NCBI RefSeq assembly: GCF_001038485.1
Contig: NZ_LDUE01000036.1
Coordinates: forward strand, 1-64,000
DNA: 64,000 bases
Direction of reading: 5' to 3'
From: Ornithinibacillus californiensis
GTDB lineage: Bacteria > Bacillota > Bacilli > Bacillales > Amphibacillaceae
A program made the translations under genes and the position numbers. The notes under the pieces were generated by a model that did no database searches, was not told where the DNA came from, and was given only the letters and a program-made list of their open reading frames with translations. Positions 1 to 7,283 of the stretch are shown here, piece by piece. Within the stretch, counting starts at the first letter, position 1. Each line of letters starts with the position of its first letter.

Positions 1-256
1 CAAAATTCCGAGGAAATAAGAAAAAATGATTGAGAGAACGCTTCTCATAATCAAAATTCCGATGAAATAAGAAAAATTGATTGAGAGAACGCTTCTCATA
101 ATCAAAATTCCAAGGAAAAAAGAAAAAATGATTGTGAGAGAGCTTCTCACGAACAAAATTCCGAGAAAACACGAAAAAATGACTGAGAGAACCCATCTCA
201 CAGACAAAATCCCAAGGAAGTAAGGGGAAATGTCCAAGAGAAAGATTCTCAAAAAA
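1..256. repeat. 51-bp tandem repeat array, cut by the window edge
   Basis: Five units start at positions 1, 52, 103, 154 and 205, an exact 51-bp period; a decayed sixth begins near 265. Each unit opens with CAAAATTCC or a close variant, continues A-rich, and holds an imperfect inverted repeat of the type TGAGAgaacgctTCTCA. Copies differ by point changes, so the array is old or diverging. It precedes the flavin reductase gene and probably continues to the left of the window. The array at 56073-56385 has the same period and layout. No reading frame with a ribosome binding site was seen in it. Confidence 0.9.
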
Positions 257-293
257 ATGAACGTCAAAATACTAAGTGAATGGGGGTCAAAAT

Positions 294-770
294 GTGGATG
301 ATCGTGCATTCCGAAACGCCATGGGAAAATTCACAACCGGTGTAACCGTCATTACAACTAAACTTGGAGACGAAATCCATGGCATGACCGCAAATGCCTT
401 TATGTCAGTATCCTTAAACCCAAAGCTAGTCCTCGTATCAGTTGACAATAAAGCAACGATGAAACGATATATAAACAATTCAGGTAAATTTGCAGTTAGT
501 TTTCTAAATCAAGAACAGAAAGACTTGTCTGCCTATTTTGCAGGGCAAAAAGATGAAATAAGGGAGATTGATTTTCACTGGATTCATGAACTACCAACAA
601 TAAAAGAAGCACTGGTGAATATCATTTGTGATTTACATGACACTGTAGATGCTGGAGACCATACACTTTTCATAGGTAAAGTTACGGACTTAGTCGTTAG
701 AGAAGGAGAACCACTAGCATTCTATGAAGGAAAATATCGAGAGTTAGAAAATAGTGAACGCGTGAAATAG
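294..770 (+). CDS. hpaC: flavin reductase, HpaC-like (monooxygenase reductase component)
   Basis: A 158-residue protein of the flavin reductase-like FMN-binding split-barrel family. The N-terminal stretch AFRNAMGKFTTGVTVITT followed by MTANAF is typical of reductases that supply reduced flavin to two-component monooxygenases such as HpaBC, which hydroxylates 4-hydroxyphenylacetate. The GTG at 294 is preferred over an in-frame GTG at 276 because GGGGGT lies about seven bases before it; the same leader precedes the next gene. HpaG- and HpaF-type genes follow in the same orientation, which supports a role in hydroxyphenylacetate degradation. The oxygenase partner HpaB is not in the window and may lie upstream. 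Family is clear; the substrate of the partner enzyme is inferred from context. Confidence 0.8.
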   Translation: MDDRAFRNAMGKFTTGVTVITTKLGDEIHGMTANAFMSVSLNPKLVLVSVDNKATMKRYINNSGKFAVSFLNQEQKDLSAYFAGQKDEIREIDFHWIHELPTIKEALVNIICDLHDTVDAGDHTLFIGKVTDLVVREGEPLAFYEGKYRELENSERVK

Positions 771-800
771 ATTTATATTTTGCTGAATGGGGGTTTGACC

Positions 801-1943
801 ATGAAACAGCAATTAGATCAGTCATCTAAGGTGTCAATGGATATCTTTGAAAAAATAAGTGGACATGAACAAGTAGTATTTTGCAATGACCCTAGTACAG
901 GGTTACAAGCTATTATTGCGATTCATAATACGACACTCGGGCCTGCGCTTGGAGGAACGAGAATGTATCCATATGCTAGTTTGGAAGATGCGTTGGAGGA
1001 TGTACTCCGTTTATCGGAGGGGATGACGAATAAATGTGCTGCTGCGGATATTGATTTTGGTGGTGGTAAAGGAGTTATTATCGGGGATCCGAAGAAGGAA
1101 AAATCACCAGCATTGTTTAGAGCCTACGGACAATTTGTCGATTCCTTGAACGGTAGATTTTACACCGGAACGGATATGGGAACGACGATGGATGATTTCG
1201 TGCAAGCAGCAAAGGAGACGAATTTTATTAATGGGATTCCAGAAGAGTTTGGTGGTGGAGGAGATTCTTCCATCCCAACAGCAGAAGGAGTACTGTACGG
1301 GTTAAAAGCTACGAATCAATATTTATTTGGTGATGAAGCACTAGCTGGCAAAACTTATGCCATTCAAGGGTTAGGTAAGGTTGGTTTTAAAGTAGCCCAA
1401 CAGCTGTTACAAGAAGGAGCGAATCTAGTTGTAACAGATATATCCGAAGAAGCCATTTCAGAAATTCAGGAAATAGCGGATTCCTTACAGGGGAATGTAA
1501 CCGTAGTAGCGAGTGAAGGGATTTATGATGCAGATGCTGATATTTTCATTCCATGTGCAATAGGCGGTATTTTGAATGATGTAACGATTGAGAAGTTAAA
1601 GGTAAAAGCTGTGGTCGGGTCTGCGAATAACCAGCTGAAAGAAGATTATCATGCAAAAGCACTTCATGATAAAGGAATCCTTTATGCGCCAGATTATATC
1701 GTGAATGCTGGGGGGCTCATTCAAGTTGCCGATGAACTTTATGGAGCGAATAAAGCTCGTGTTCTACTAAAAACAAAGGCTATCTATCAATCTATTTTAG
1801 AGATTTACCAACAATCGGAGCTTGATGCCATTACAACACTGGAAGCAGCAAACCGCAAATGTCAGCAACGCTTAGAAGAGCAACGGTCACGAAACAATTT
1901 CTTTAAAAGGGATAAAAGCCCGAAGTGGACATTTTATAAATGA
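801..1943 (+). CDS. pdh: phenylalanine dehydrogenase (Glu/Leu/Phe/Val dehydrogenase family)
   Basis: 380 residues. NAD-dependent oxidative deamination of an amino acid to its 2-oxoacid. The substrate-domain motif [15 protein letters not shown] carries the catalytic Lys region, and GLGKVG (about residue 190) is the dinucleotide-binding turn. The C-terminal tail, with RNNFF and PKW, resembles Bacillus/Sporosarcina phenylalanine dehydrogenases more than leucine dehydrogenases, which are shorter there. ATG 801 follows GGGGGT by about seven bases; an in-frame TTG at 780 has no ribosome binding site. It is followed ten bases later by an E2 gene, so the product is probably an arylpyruvate passed to a 2-oxoacid dehydrogenase or a hydroxyphenylacetate route. 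Phe versus Leu preference is inferred from the tail. Confidence 0.8.
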   Translation: MKQQLDQSSKVSMDIFEKISGHEQVVFCNDPSTGLQAIIAIHNTTLGPALGGTRMYPYASLEDALEDVLRLSEGMTNKCAAADIDFGGGKGVIIGDPKKEKSPALFRAYGQFVDSLNGRFYTGTDMGTTMDDFVQAAKETNFINGIPEEFGGGGDSSIPTAEGVLYGLKATNQYLFGDEALAGKTYAIQGLGKVGFKVAQQLLQEGANLVVTDISEEAISEIQEIADSLQGNVTVVASEGIYDADADIFIPCAIGGILNDVTIEKLKVKAVVGSANNQLKEDYHAKALHDKGILYAPDYIVNAGGLIQVADELYGANKARVLLKTKAIYQSILEIYQQSELDAITTLEAANRKCQQRLEEQRSRNNFFKRDKSPKWTFYK

Positions 1944-1953
1944 GGTGTAACCA

Positions 1954-3198
1954 ATGGTTGAAGTAAAATTTCATGATATTGGCGAAGGAATGACAGAGGG
2001 CGAAGTTGTTAGCTATTTAGTTAAGGTCGGCGACACAGTTAAGGTTGACCAGCCATTAGTAGAAATGCAGACCGACAAAATGGTTGCTGAAATTCCTTCA
2101 CCAGCTTCTGGAGTAGTGAAAAAAGTAAATTTTGACGTTGGAACAACAATTACGATTGGCTCTGTATTGTTGGAGATTGATGATGGAAAAGTTGCACAAG
2201 ATACGAAGTCTAGTCCGGAACAGGAAGTTTCAGCTGCAGTACTTACACCTGAGAAAAAGTCCAGTCAAGAAGAAACTCCTTCCAAGAAGAAACCACCAAA
2301 ACGAATTATTGCTGCTCCGCATACGAGAAGGATTGCTAGAGAAAATGATGTAGATATTGAGCAAGTAGTTGGTTCTGGTCCTGCCGGAAGAGTTACAGAT
2401 GAAGATATTTTCCGATTCATACGCGAACGAGAAGGGAAAGATGACGCATTAGCAGAAGTAGCAGTGGAACCAGAAATCAAAGAAGTAAGTAACACGAGTA
2501 TTCCGGTTGAAGATACGATTCCGTTTACCGGCATTCGAAAACAAATTGCGATGAGAATGACTAAATCCTTATCAACTATTCCACATGTGACTCATTTTGA
2601 CGAAGCAGATTTGACGAACTTACTAGATTTCCGTAAAGAACTGAAAGCGTCTGGAGAAAATATTTCAGTTGTAGCATTTTTCCTAAAAGCTCTTGCCATT
2701 ACATTAAAAGAGTTTCCGCTATTCAATGCAAGGCTGGATGAGGAAAATAATGTGATTCGACTTTTAAAGGAATATCATATTGGGCTTGCGACTAACTCAG
2801 ATAAGGGGTTACTAGTCCCTGTTCTTCGGGATGTGGATAAGAAATCGATGAAAGAAATCCAGAATGATATGAAGGCATTGACTAAGAGAGCGATTGAGCA
2901 AAAGCTTAGTGTTGGAGAAATGAAAGGTGGCACTTTTACAATTAGTAATGTCGGTCCACTTGGTGGAACCGCAGCAACACCAATCATTAACCATCCTCAA
3001 ACAAGTATTATCGCTTTTCACAAGACGAAGAAAATGCCTGTTGTAATGGAAAATGATGAGATGGAGATTCGCTCTATCATGACGATGTCTTTATCCTTTG
3101 ATCATCGTGTCATTGATGGTGCAGATTCGGTTATGTTTACGAATCGTTTCATTGAATTAATTGAACAACCGAAAAAACTGTTATTACATTTACGCTAA
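1954..3198 (+). CDS. 2-oxoacid dehydrogenase complex E2 (dihydrolipoamide acyltransferase)
   Basis: 414 residues with the standard E2 layout: an N-terminal lipoyl domain (about 1-75) with lipoyl-Lys42 in QTDKM; a flexible charged linker; a peripheral subunit-binding domain (about 117-160, APHTRRIARENDVDI and VGSGPAGRVTDEDI); and a C-terminal catalytic domain ending with DHRVIDGA, whose His and Asp are catalytic. Such proteins transfer acyl groups from lipoyl to CoA in branched-chain or pyruvate dehydrogenase complexes. No E1 or E3 gene is in the window; they may lie upstream or be shared. Its position right after phenylalanine dehydrogenase suggests oxidative decarboxylation of arylpyruvates, but a branched-chain substrate is equally compatible with the sequence. 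Confidence 0.88.
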   Translation: MVEVKFHDIGEGMTEGEVVSYLVKVGDTVKVDQPLVEMQTDKMVAEIPSPASGVVKKVNFDVGTTITIGSVLLEIDDGKVAQDTKSSPEQEVSAAVLTPEKKSSQEETPSKKKPPKRIIAAPHTRRIARENDVDIEQVVGSGPAGRVTDEDIFRFIREREGKDDALAEVAVEPEIKEVSNTSIPVEDTIPFTGIRKQIAMRMTKSLSTIPHVTHFDEADLTNLLDFRKELKASGENISVVAFFLKALAITLKEFPLFNARLDEENNVIRLLKEYHIGLATNSDKGLLVPVLRDVDKKSMKEIQNDMKALTKRAIEQKLSVGEMKGGTFTISNVGPLGGTAATPIINHPQTSIIAFHKTKKMPVVMENDEMEIRSIMTMSLSFDHRVIDGADSVMFTNRFIELIEQPKKLLLHLR

Positions 3199-3210
3199 AG
3201 TAAGATACGA

Positions 3211-3249
3211 AACGGGCAGCTTGTACCAAATATGGTTCTACTGCCCGTT
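3211..3249 (+). other. intercistronic hairpin without T-tract
   Basis: AACGGGCAG (3211-3219) pairs with CTGCCCGTT (3241-3249), and the loop can pair further (ACCA with TGGT). No run of T follows, so it is not a standard terminator. It sits between the E2 gene and the HpaG-type pair and may be an mRNA stability or processing element; that role is inference. Confidence 0.5.
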
Positions 3250-3301
3250 AGACGTTGCAAAGGCAATTAAAAAAAGCTATTAGATAGAGGTGATGGCACT
3301 C

Positions 3302-4093
3302 ATGATGTATCATGCAAAAGCAAGATTTTCTTCTACAACAGGGCTTGAAGATATTTATATCGGGCAGTCTCACGTTGAATGGAAAGGTGAAAAACTCACT
3401 GAAGATGCCTTCTCTTGGCAATCCCCAGTAGTTGGTACGGTCTACGGGACACTGTTAAATTTCCAGGAGCAAGTGGATGCTCTTAAGGAAGACTTTCATA
3501 AGGCACCATATAATAAACCACCAGAGCGACCAGTACTATACATTAAACCGAGGAATACAATTAATGCTCATTTAAAAGAAGTTGCTATACCAAAGGAAGC
3601 AGAAATGGTAGAAGTGAATGGAACACTTGGCGTTGTTATTGGAAAAACTGCCACCCATGTAAAAGAAGAGGATGCTCTTGACTATGTGGAGGGATATACC
3701 ATCGTGAATGATGTATCCATTCCTCATCGCAGTTTCTATAGACCAGCAATTAAACAGAAAGCTCGAGATGGTTTCTGCCCAATTGGTCCATGGATTGTCT
3801 TGAAGGAAAATGTGCCAGACCCGGATAACATAATGATTTGGACATTTAAAAATGATGAATTGATACAAGTAAATAGCACGAAAGATTTAGTGCGCTCGAT
3901 TCCAAGATTAATTCAGGATATTTCGGAGTATATGACATTAGCCAAAGGGGATTTGCTTCTAGTAGGTATACCTCATGACCCTCCAACCGCAAAAGCAGGG
4001 GATACGATTCGAATTGAAATTGATCATATTGGCAGTTTAGAGAATCGATTCGTCTATGAGAATGTTCGTGTTGCAGGAGGGGAAAAAGTATGA
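3302..4093 (+). CDS. hpaG1: FAH-family HpaG-like protein, first of a pair
   Basis: 263 residues with the fumarylacetoacetate hydrolase fold (GVVIGK, GYTIVNDVS, CPIGPWIV, DLLLVGIP). In enteric bacteria HpaG is one fused polypeptide with two such halves: 5-oxopent-3-ene-1,2,5-tricarboxylate decarboxylase and 2-hydroxyhepta-2,4-diene-1,7-dioate isomerase. Here the halves are separate genes overlapping by four bases. ATG 3302 is chosen because AGAGGTGA lies eight bases before it; ATG 3293 is too close and ATG 3305 remains possible. The second metal-binding Glu of the usual E-x-E motif is absent (VEVNGTLGVVIG), so activity or metal binding may differ from the partner. Confidence 0.75.
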   Translation: MMYHAKARFSSTTGLEDIYIGQSHVEWKGEKLTEDAFSWQSPVVGTVYGTLLNFQEQVDALKEDFHKAPYNKPPERPVLYIKPRNTINAHLKEVAIPKEAEMVEVNGTLGVVIGKTATHVKEEDALDYVEGYTIVNDVSIPHRSFYRPAIKQKARDGFCPIGPWIVLKENVPDPDNIMIWTFKNDELIQVNSTKDLVRSIPRLIQDISEYMTLAKGDLLLVGIPHDPPTAKAGDTIRIEIDHIGSLENRFVYENVRVAGGEKV

Positions 4094-4845
4094 AGCATGC
4101 ACGTGTAGCTTGTTTTGGTGCTATTCATGAGGCAACCTTAGCTGATGGAAAGTTAAAACTTTCAGATGGAAGATTAGTAGATGAAAAAGAAGTGACATGG
4201 TTACCTCCAGTTGAACCTGGGACGATATTTGCACTTGGTTTGAATTATGCGGACCATGCAAGCGAAATCAGTTTCAAAGCTCCAGAGGAACCACTCGTTT
4301 TCTTAAAGGGACCTAATACATTAGTCGGTCATGATGGTGAAACGAGAAGACCAAGAGATGTGGAAATGATGCACTATGAGTGTGAGCTAGCTGTTGTTAT
4401 TGGAAAGAAAGCACGAAATGTAAGGCGGGAAGATGCATACGATTATGTTTCAGGTTATACCGTCGCCAATGACTATGCTATCCGTAACTACCTAGAAAAC
4501 TATTATCGCCCTAATTTGGCCGTGAAGAATCGTGATACTCTAACCCCTATTGGACCGTGGTTTGTGGATAAAGATGATATTTCGGATCCGATGAATCTTA
4601 AGTTATATACTTACGTTAATGGAGAATTGAAGCAAGAAGGTTGTACAAAGGATATGGTGTTTGATATCCCATTTTTAATCGAATATCTAAGCAGTTTTAT
4701 GACTTTAAACGAAAATGACATCATCCTGACCGGAACACCAAAAGGAACGGTGAATGTGGTAGAAGGTGATGAAGTTGTCGTAGAAATTGAGGGAATTGGT
4801 GCATTGAAGAATACCATTGTTGGTGATGAAGTTTTTGTAAGATAG
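4090..4845 (+). CDS. hpaG2: FAH-family HpaG-like isomerase/decarboxylase, second of a pair
   Basis: 251 residues, FAH fold, with the full metal-binding set: the two Glu of HYECELAVVIG and the Asp in VANDYA. TPIGPWFV and ILTGTPKG are further family signatures. It starts inside the stop codon of the preceding gene (ATGA), so translation is probably coupled, consistent with a heteromer replacing fused HpaG. It should act late in homoprotocatechuate degradation, on the ring-cleavage product after HpaE and HpaF. The closely related FAH enzymes that hydrolyse acylpyruvates cannot be excluded from sequence alone; the adjacent hpaF favours the HpaG role. Confidence 0.8.
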   Translation: MKHARVACFGAIHEATLADGKLKLSDGRLVDEKEVTWLPPVEPGTIFALGLNYADHASEISFKAPEEPLVFLKGPNTLVGHDGETRRPRDVEMMHYECELAVVIGKKARNVRREDAYDYVSGYTVANDYAIRNYLENYYRPNLAVKNRDTLTPIGPWFVDKDDISDPMNLKLYTYVNGELKQEGCTKDMVFDIPFLIEYLSSFMTLNENDIILTGTPKGTVNVVEGDEVVVEIEGIGALKNTIVGDEVFVR

Positions 4846-4858
4846 GGAGTTGTTCGTA

Positions 4859-5236
4859 TTGCCACATATTACCGTTGAGTACACGGATAATCTAAAGAAA
4901 GACGGAGATTTTACAGGTTTACTGAAAAAAATAAATGAAACGCTCATCAGTGAAGGCTTCCCCATTGGCGGGATCCGTTCCCGAGCAATTGAACTAAAAG
5001 ACTATTGTGTAGCAGATGGAAAAGGCAAGGATGATAGCTTTGTTCATGTCACTTTAAAAATCGGAGCTGGACGTACAGAAGTGGTAAAAAAAGCAGCCTG
5101 TGACCACTTATTTGACGTACTAGAAAACCATTTGGAAAAGCAATTTGCTAATCGCTATCTAGCGTTATCACTAGAATTAGCAGAGTTTACGTATCCCACG
5201 TACAAAAAGAATAATATTCATCAGCGCTATCGGTAA
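4859..5236 (+). CDS. hpaF: 5-carboxymethyl-2-hydroxymuconate delta-isomerase
   Basis: 125 residues, tautomerase superfamily. The catalytic base is the N-terminal Pro exposed after Met removal, so the start must directly precede Pro. TTG 4859 gives M-PHITVEYTDNL and has AGGGAG about ten bases upstream; the in-frame TTG at 4850 would bury the Pro. The C-terminal NNIHQRYR is typical of HpaF. It isomerises the product of homoprotocatechuate ring cleavage and oxidation before HpaG acts. It lies 13 bases after the HpaG-type pair on the same strand, making the 4-hydroxyphenylacetate meta-cleavage assignment of this cluster fairly firm. Confidence 0.85.
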   Translation: MPHITVEYTDNLKKDGDFTGLLKKINETLISEGFPIGGIRSRAIELKDYCVADGKGKDDSFVHVTLKIGAGRTEVVKKAACDHLFDVLENHLEKQFANRYLALSLELAEFTYPTYKKNNIHQRYR

Positions 5237-5326
5237 AAACACTGACAAATATAGAGTTACATGTTAAACTCGATTCAAACAAGGAGACTGGGACAAAGAA
5301 TTCTAACAAAAGGTAAAAGATTAAGT

Positions 5327-5460
5327 AGTGCATATACCCCGCTCCGGAAATATACTTCGCTTTCCGCGGGCGGCTGGTGAGCCTCCTCGTGCTGGCGCAC
5401 TGCGGGGTCTCACCTATGCCTTTCCTCCCGCAGGAGTCTACGTATATTTCCGGAGCTAGA
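5327..5460 (-). repeat. GC-rich palindromic dispersed element, copy 1
   Basis: A GC-rich block in an AT-rich genome, bounded by CTCCGGAAATATA (from 5342) and TATATTTCCGGAG (to 5456) as inverted ends, with TTTCCGCGGGCGGCTGGTGA and CTCCCGCAGGAGTCTACG inside. The same element occurs inverted at 40639-40772 and 48291-48489. It fills most of the 325-base gap between hpaF and the RidA gene. The transcript would fold into a long stem. Similar GC-rich palindromes recur in Bacillaceae chromosomes; no transposase is associated here. Confidence 0.85.
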
Positions 5461-5561
5461 CTAGTGGTTATTCGTCTTTTTAGTTGGATATCTCGTTGTG
5501 ACTCAGTTTTATCTTTACCATTTAGACAAATTATTATATGTAGCAAAGGAGCAAGCACACC

Positions 5562-5948
5562 ATGAGAAAAGCATTTAATTCTAAAACCGTTTCTGCATCT
5601 GGTCCTTATTCACATGCAGTTGATACGGGAGATTTTGTGTATCTATCCGGTCAAACGGCTAAAAACACCGGGTCCCAAACAACATCAGAAGATTCAAAGG
5701 AAGACATCACTTCGCAAACAAAGCAGTGCTTTATCAATCTGCAATCCGTTTTAGATGAAGTAGACCTTGACGAATCAAATGTCGTAAAAGTGAATGTGTT
5801 TTTAACAAGTATGGACTACTTTGCAGAAATGAATGAAGTGTATCAAACATTCTTTAGCGAGCCATACCCAGCAAGAACTTGTGTTGCTGTGAAAGAGTTA
5901 CCACTTGGTGCAGATGTTGAAATTGAACTTATCGCAAAACGAAAGTAA
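5562..5948 (+). CDS. RidA family protein (enamine/imine deaminase)
   Basis: 128 residues, full length for the YjgF/YER057c/UK114 family. Signature residues include SGPYSHAV near the N-terminus, VYLSGQ, the conserved Arg in YPARTCVAV, and the final ADVEIELIA. RidA proteins hydrolyse reactive enamine/imine intermediates to 2-oxoacids and ammonia; relatives act as deaminases in aromatic catabolism. It follows the hpa-type genes on the same strand but is separated by a 325-base gap holding a palindromic element, so membership of that operon is uncertain. Start ATG 5562 has GGAG about ten bases upstream. A terminator follows at once. Confidence 0.85.
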   Translation: MRKAFNSKTVSASGPYSHAVDTGDFVYLSGQTAKNTGSQTTSEDSKEDITSQTKQCFINLQSVLDEVDLDESNVVKVNVFLTSMDYFAEMNEVYQTFFSEPYPARTCVAVKELPLGADVEIELIAKRK

Positions 5949-5959
5949 GATCCCATACT

Positions 5960-5994
5960 AAAGCTCTTAGTCCAATGAACTAAGAGCTTTTTTA
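5960..5994 (+). terminator. intrinsic terminator after the RidA gene
   Basis: AAAGCTCTTAGT and ACTAAGAGCTTT form a 12-bp stem with a seven-base loop, followed by T residues. It lies between convergent genes and may serve both strands, since the left arm is preceded by few A residues. Confidence 0.85.
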
Positions 5995-6010
5995 TATAGA
6001 AGCTTTAAAA

Positions 6011-6640
6011 TCAGATTAAATTGAGTACTCCTAGTGTAATTAAAACGACAGGAGGTAAAAAATTCATTCGTTCTAGTCGTTTACTTTTCACTAACAAATT
6101 TCCAGTTCGGATTCCATAATACAGAAATACACCACTCATAACTGCAATTAATATTGGGGTAAATATAGGAGAATATCCTAAGATTGCCGCACCTATCCCT
6201 GCTCCAAATGCATCTAATGCAAGAGCTGTACCAAGCAAAATTGCCTCCCCGATGGAAATCGTTCCAGAGCGATCAAGGTCTGCTTTGTCTGGAGTTGTTA
6301 AAACAGTTCTAAAGCTTTGAAAATTATTCGGAGACATCGTTGAGGGATTCGCTTCATCTTCTTTTTTCACTTGACTTCGAATGGTATTAATTAAAGAGAA
6401 TAACCCAATACATATGAGTATTGTTCCACCAATTGTCTTAGCAAAGCTTACTGTTAAAAAGGAATTTAGCATCGTTCCAATGACCATGGACAGGAGAACG
6501 ACTATTCCAGAACAAACCATGATAATCGCTAAGGCGCTTTTAGGAACAAGGATTCTCCGCATTCCATAGGTTACCCCAACCCCAAACCCATCCAAACTTA
6601 CAGCAATTACTAGGAACAATAATCCAGTGTAGAAAAGCAT
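6011..6640 (-). CDS. ytaF: sporulation membrane protein YtaF
   Basis: About 209 residues of very hydrophobic protein with roughly six membrane segments. The N-terminal VIAVSLDGFGVGVTYGMR and central ALALDAFGAGIGAA resemble each other, the internal duplication typical of the MntP/YtaF family. The soluble loop DLDRSGTISIGEA is YtaF-like. YtaF is known in B. subtilis as a sporulation membrane protein of unclear function; relatives export manganese. The ATG at 6640 is preferred because AAAGGA (6656-6651) lies ten bases before it, whereas ATG 6649 directly abuts that site; GTG 6646 is also possible. It is convergent with the RidA gene. Confidence 0.8.
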   Translation of the reverse strand: MLFYTGLLFLVIAVSLDGFGVGVTYGMRRILVPKSALAIIMVCSGIVVLLSMVIGTMLNSFLTVSFAKTIGGTILICIGLFSLINTIRSQVKKEDEANPSTMSPNNFQSFRTVLTTPDKADLDRSGTISIGEAILLGTALALDAFGAGIGAAILGYSPIFTPILIAVMSGVFLYYGIRTGNLLVKSKRLERMNFLPPVVLITLGVLNLI

Positions 6641-6820
6641 CAGCACCATATCCTTTACTTGTTCTAGGGTATTGTATGGAAATATGGGCTGTAGTGTGCT
6701 TTGCTACTTTATGAAGAAATTAATCTAACATAATTCTGTTCTTGTCCATTAGATTTTGGTATCGTTGGAATAAGGAACTGAAAAATAATATAGAGATGTG
6801 TAGTTGATGGAGGAGAATGT

Positions 6821-7225
6821 ATGAAAAGAAAATTCTTAACAGCTTTGTTGTCGGCTGTTGTATTTAGTTTTTTGTTAGGTTTATTAAGTTATCTTACATA
6901 TACAGCTGATAGTTTATGGGTACCAATGTTATTCTTTCTAATGTATTCAGCACCAGTTTATCTGATTGGCGGAATCCCCGTTGCTTTTCTGATAGATAAA
7001 GTAATTAATAGCGTGAATTTCTCATCCCAACTTGCACGTCACTATACTAGATATGCTTTGTTCATTCTAGCAGGTATTGTTATTTCTGTGATTTATATCG
7101 TCATTTTATCCTTTGCCGATGATAAATTTGAAATCATGTCGCAGGCTTCATTAACATATCTTATTGGTGGAGTTATTGCTGCCTTAGTATTCTACTATGT
7201 TTCTGCAGTAGTTGATAAAAAATGA
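6821..7225 (+). CDS. small membrane protein of unknown function
   Basis: 134 residues with four predicted membrane helices (about 5-27, 32-58, 76-98 and 108-130) and short loops. A good GGAGGAG site precedes the ATG at 6821. I do not recognise a family. Upstream on the other strand is ytaF and downstream on the same strand, 58 bases away, is topoisomerase III. Nothing in the sequence points to a specific role. Confidence 0.7.
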   Translation: MKRKFLTALLSAVVFSFLLGLLSYLTYTADSLWVPMLFFLMYSAPVYLIGGIPVAFLIDKVINSVNFSSQLARHYTRYALFILAGIVISVIYIVILSFADDKFEIMSQASLTYLIGGVIAALVFYYVSAVVDKK

Positions 7226-7283
7226 GTCGAATAAGAATATGGTATAGTTAGAATTAGCTTTTTTCTAGAAAGGAATTAAACAA

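Noticed and set aside
5237-5326. Riboswitch or T-box leader before the RidA gene
   Set aside because: No recognisable conserved core; the gap is explained by the palindromic element.
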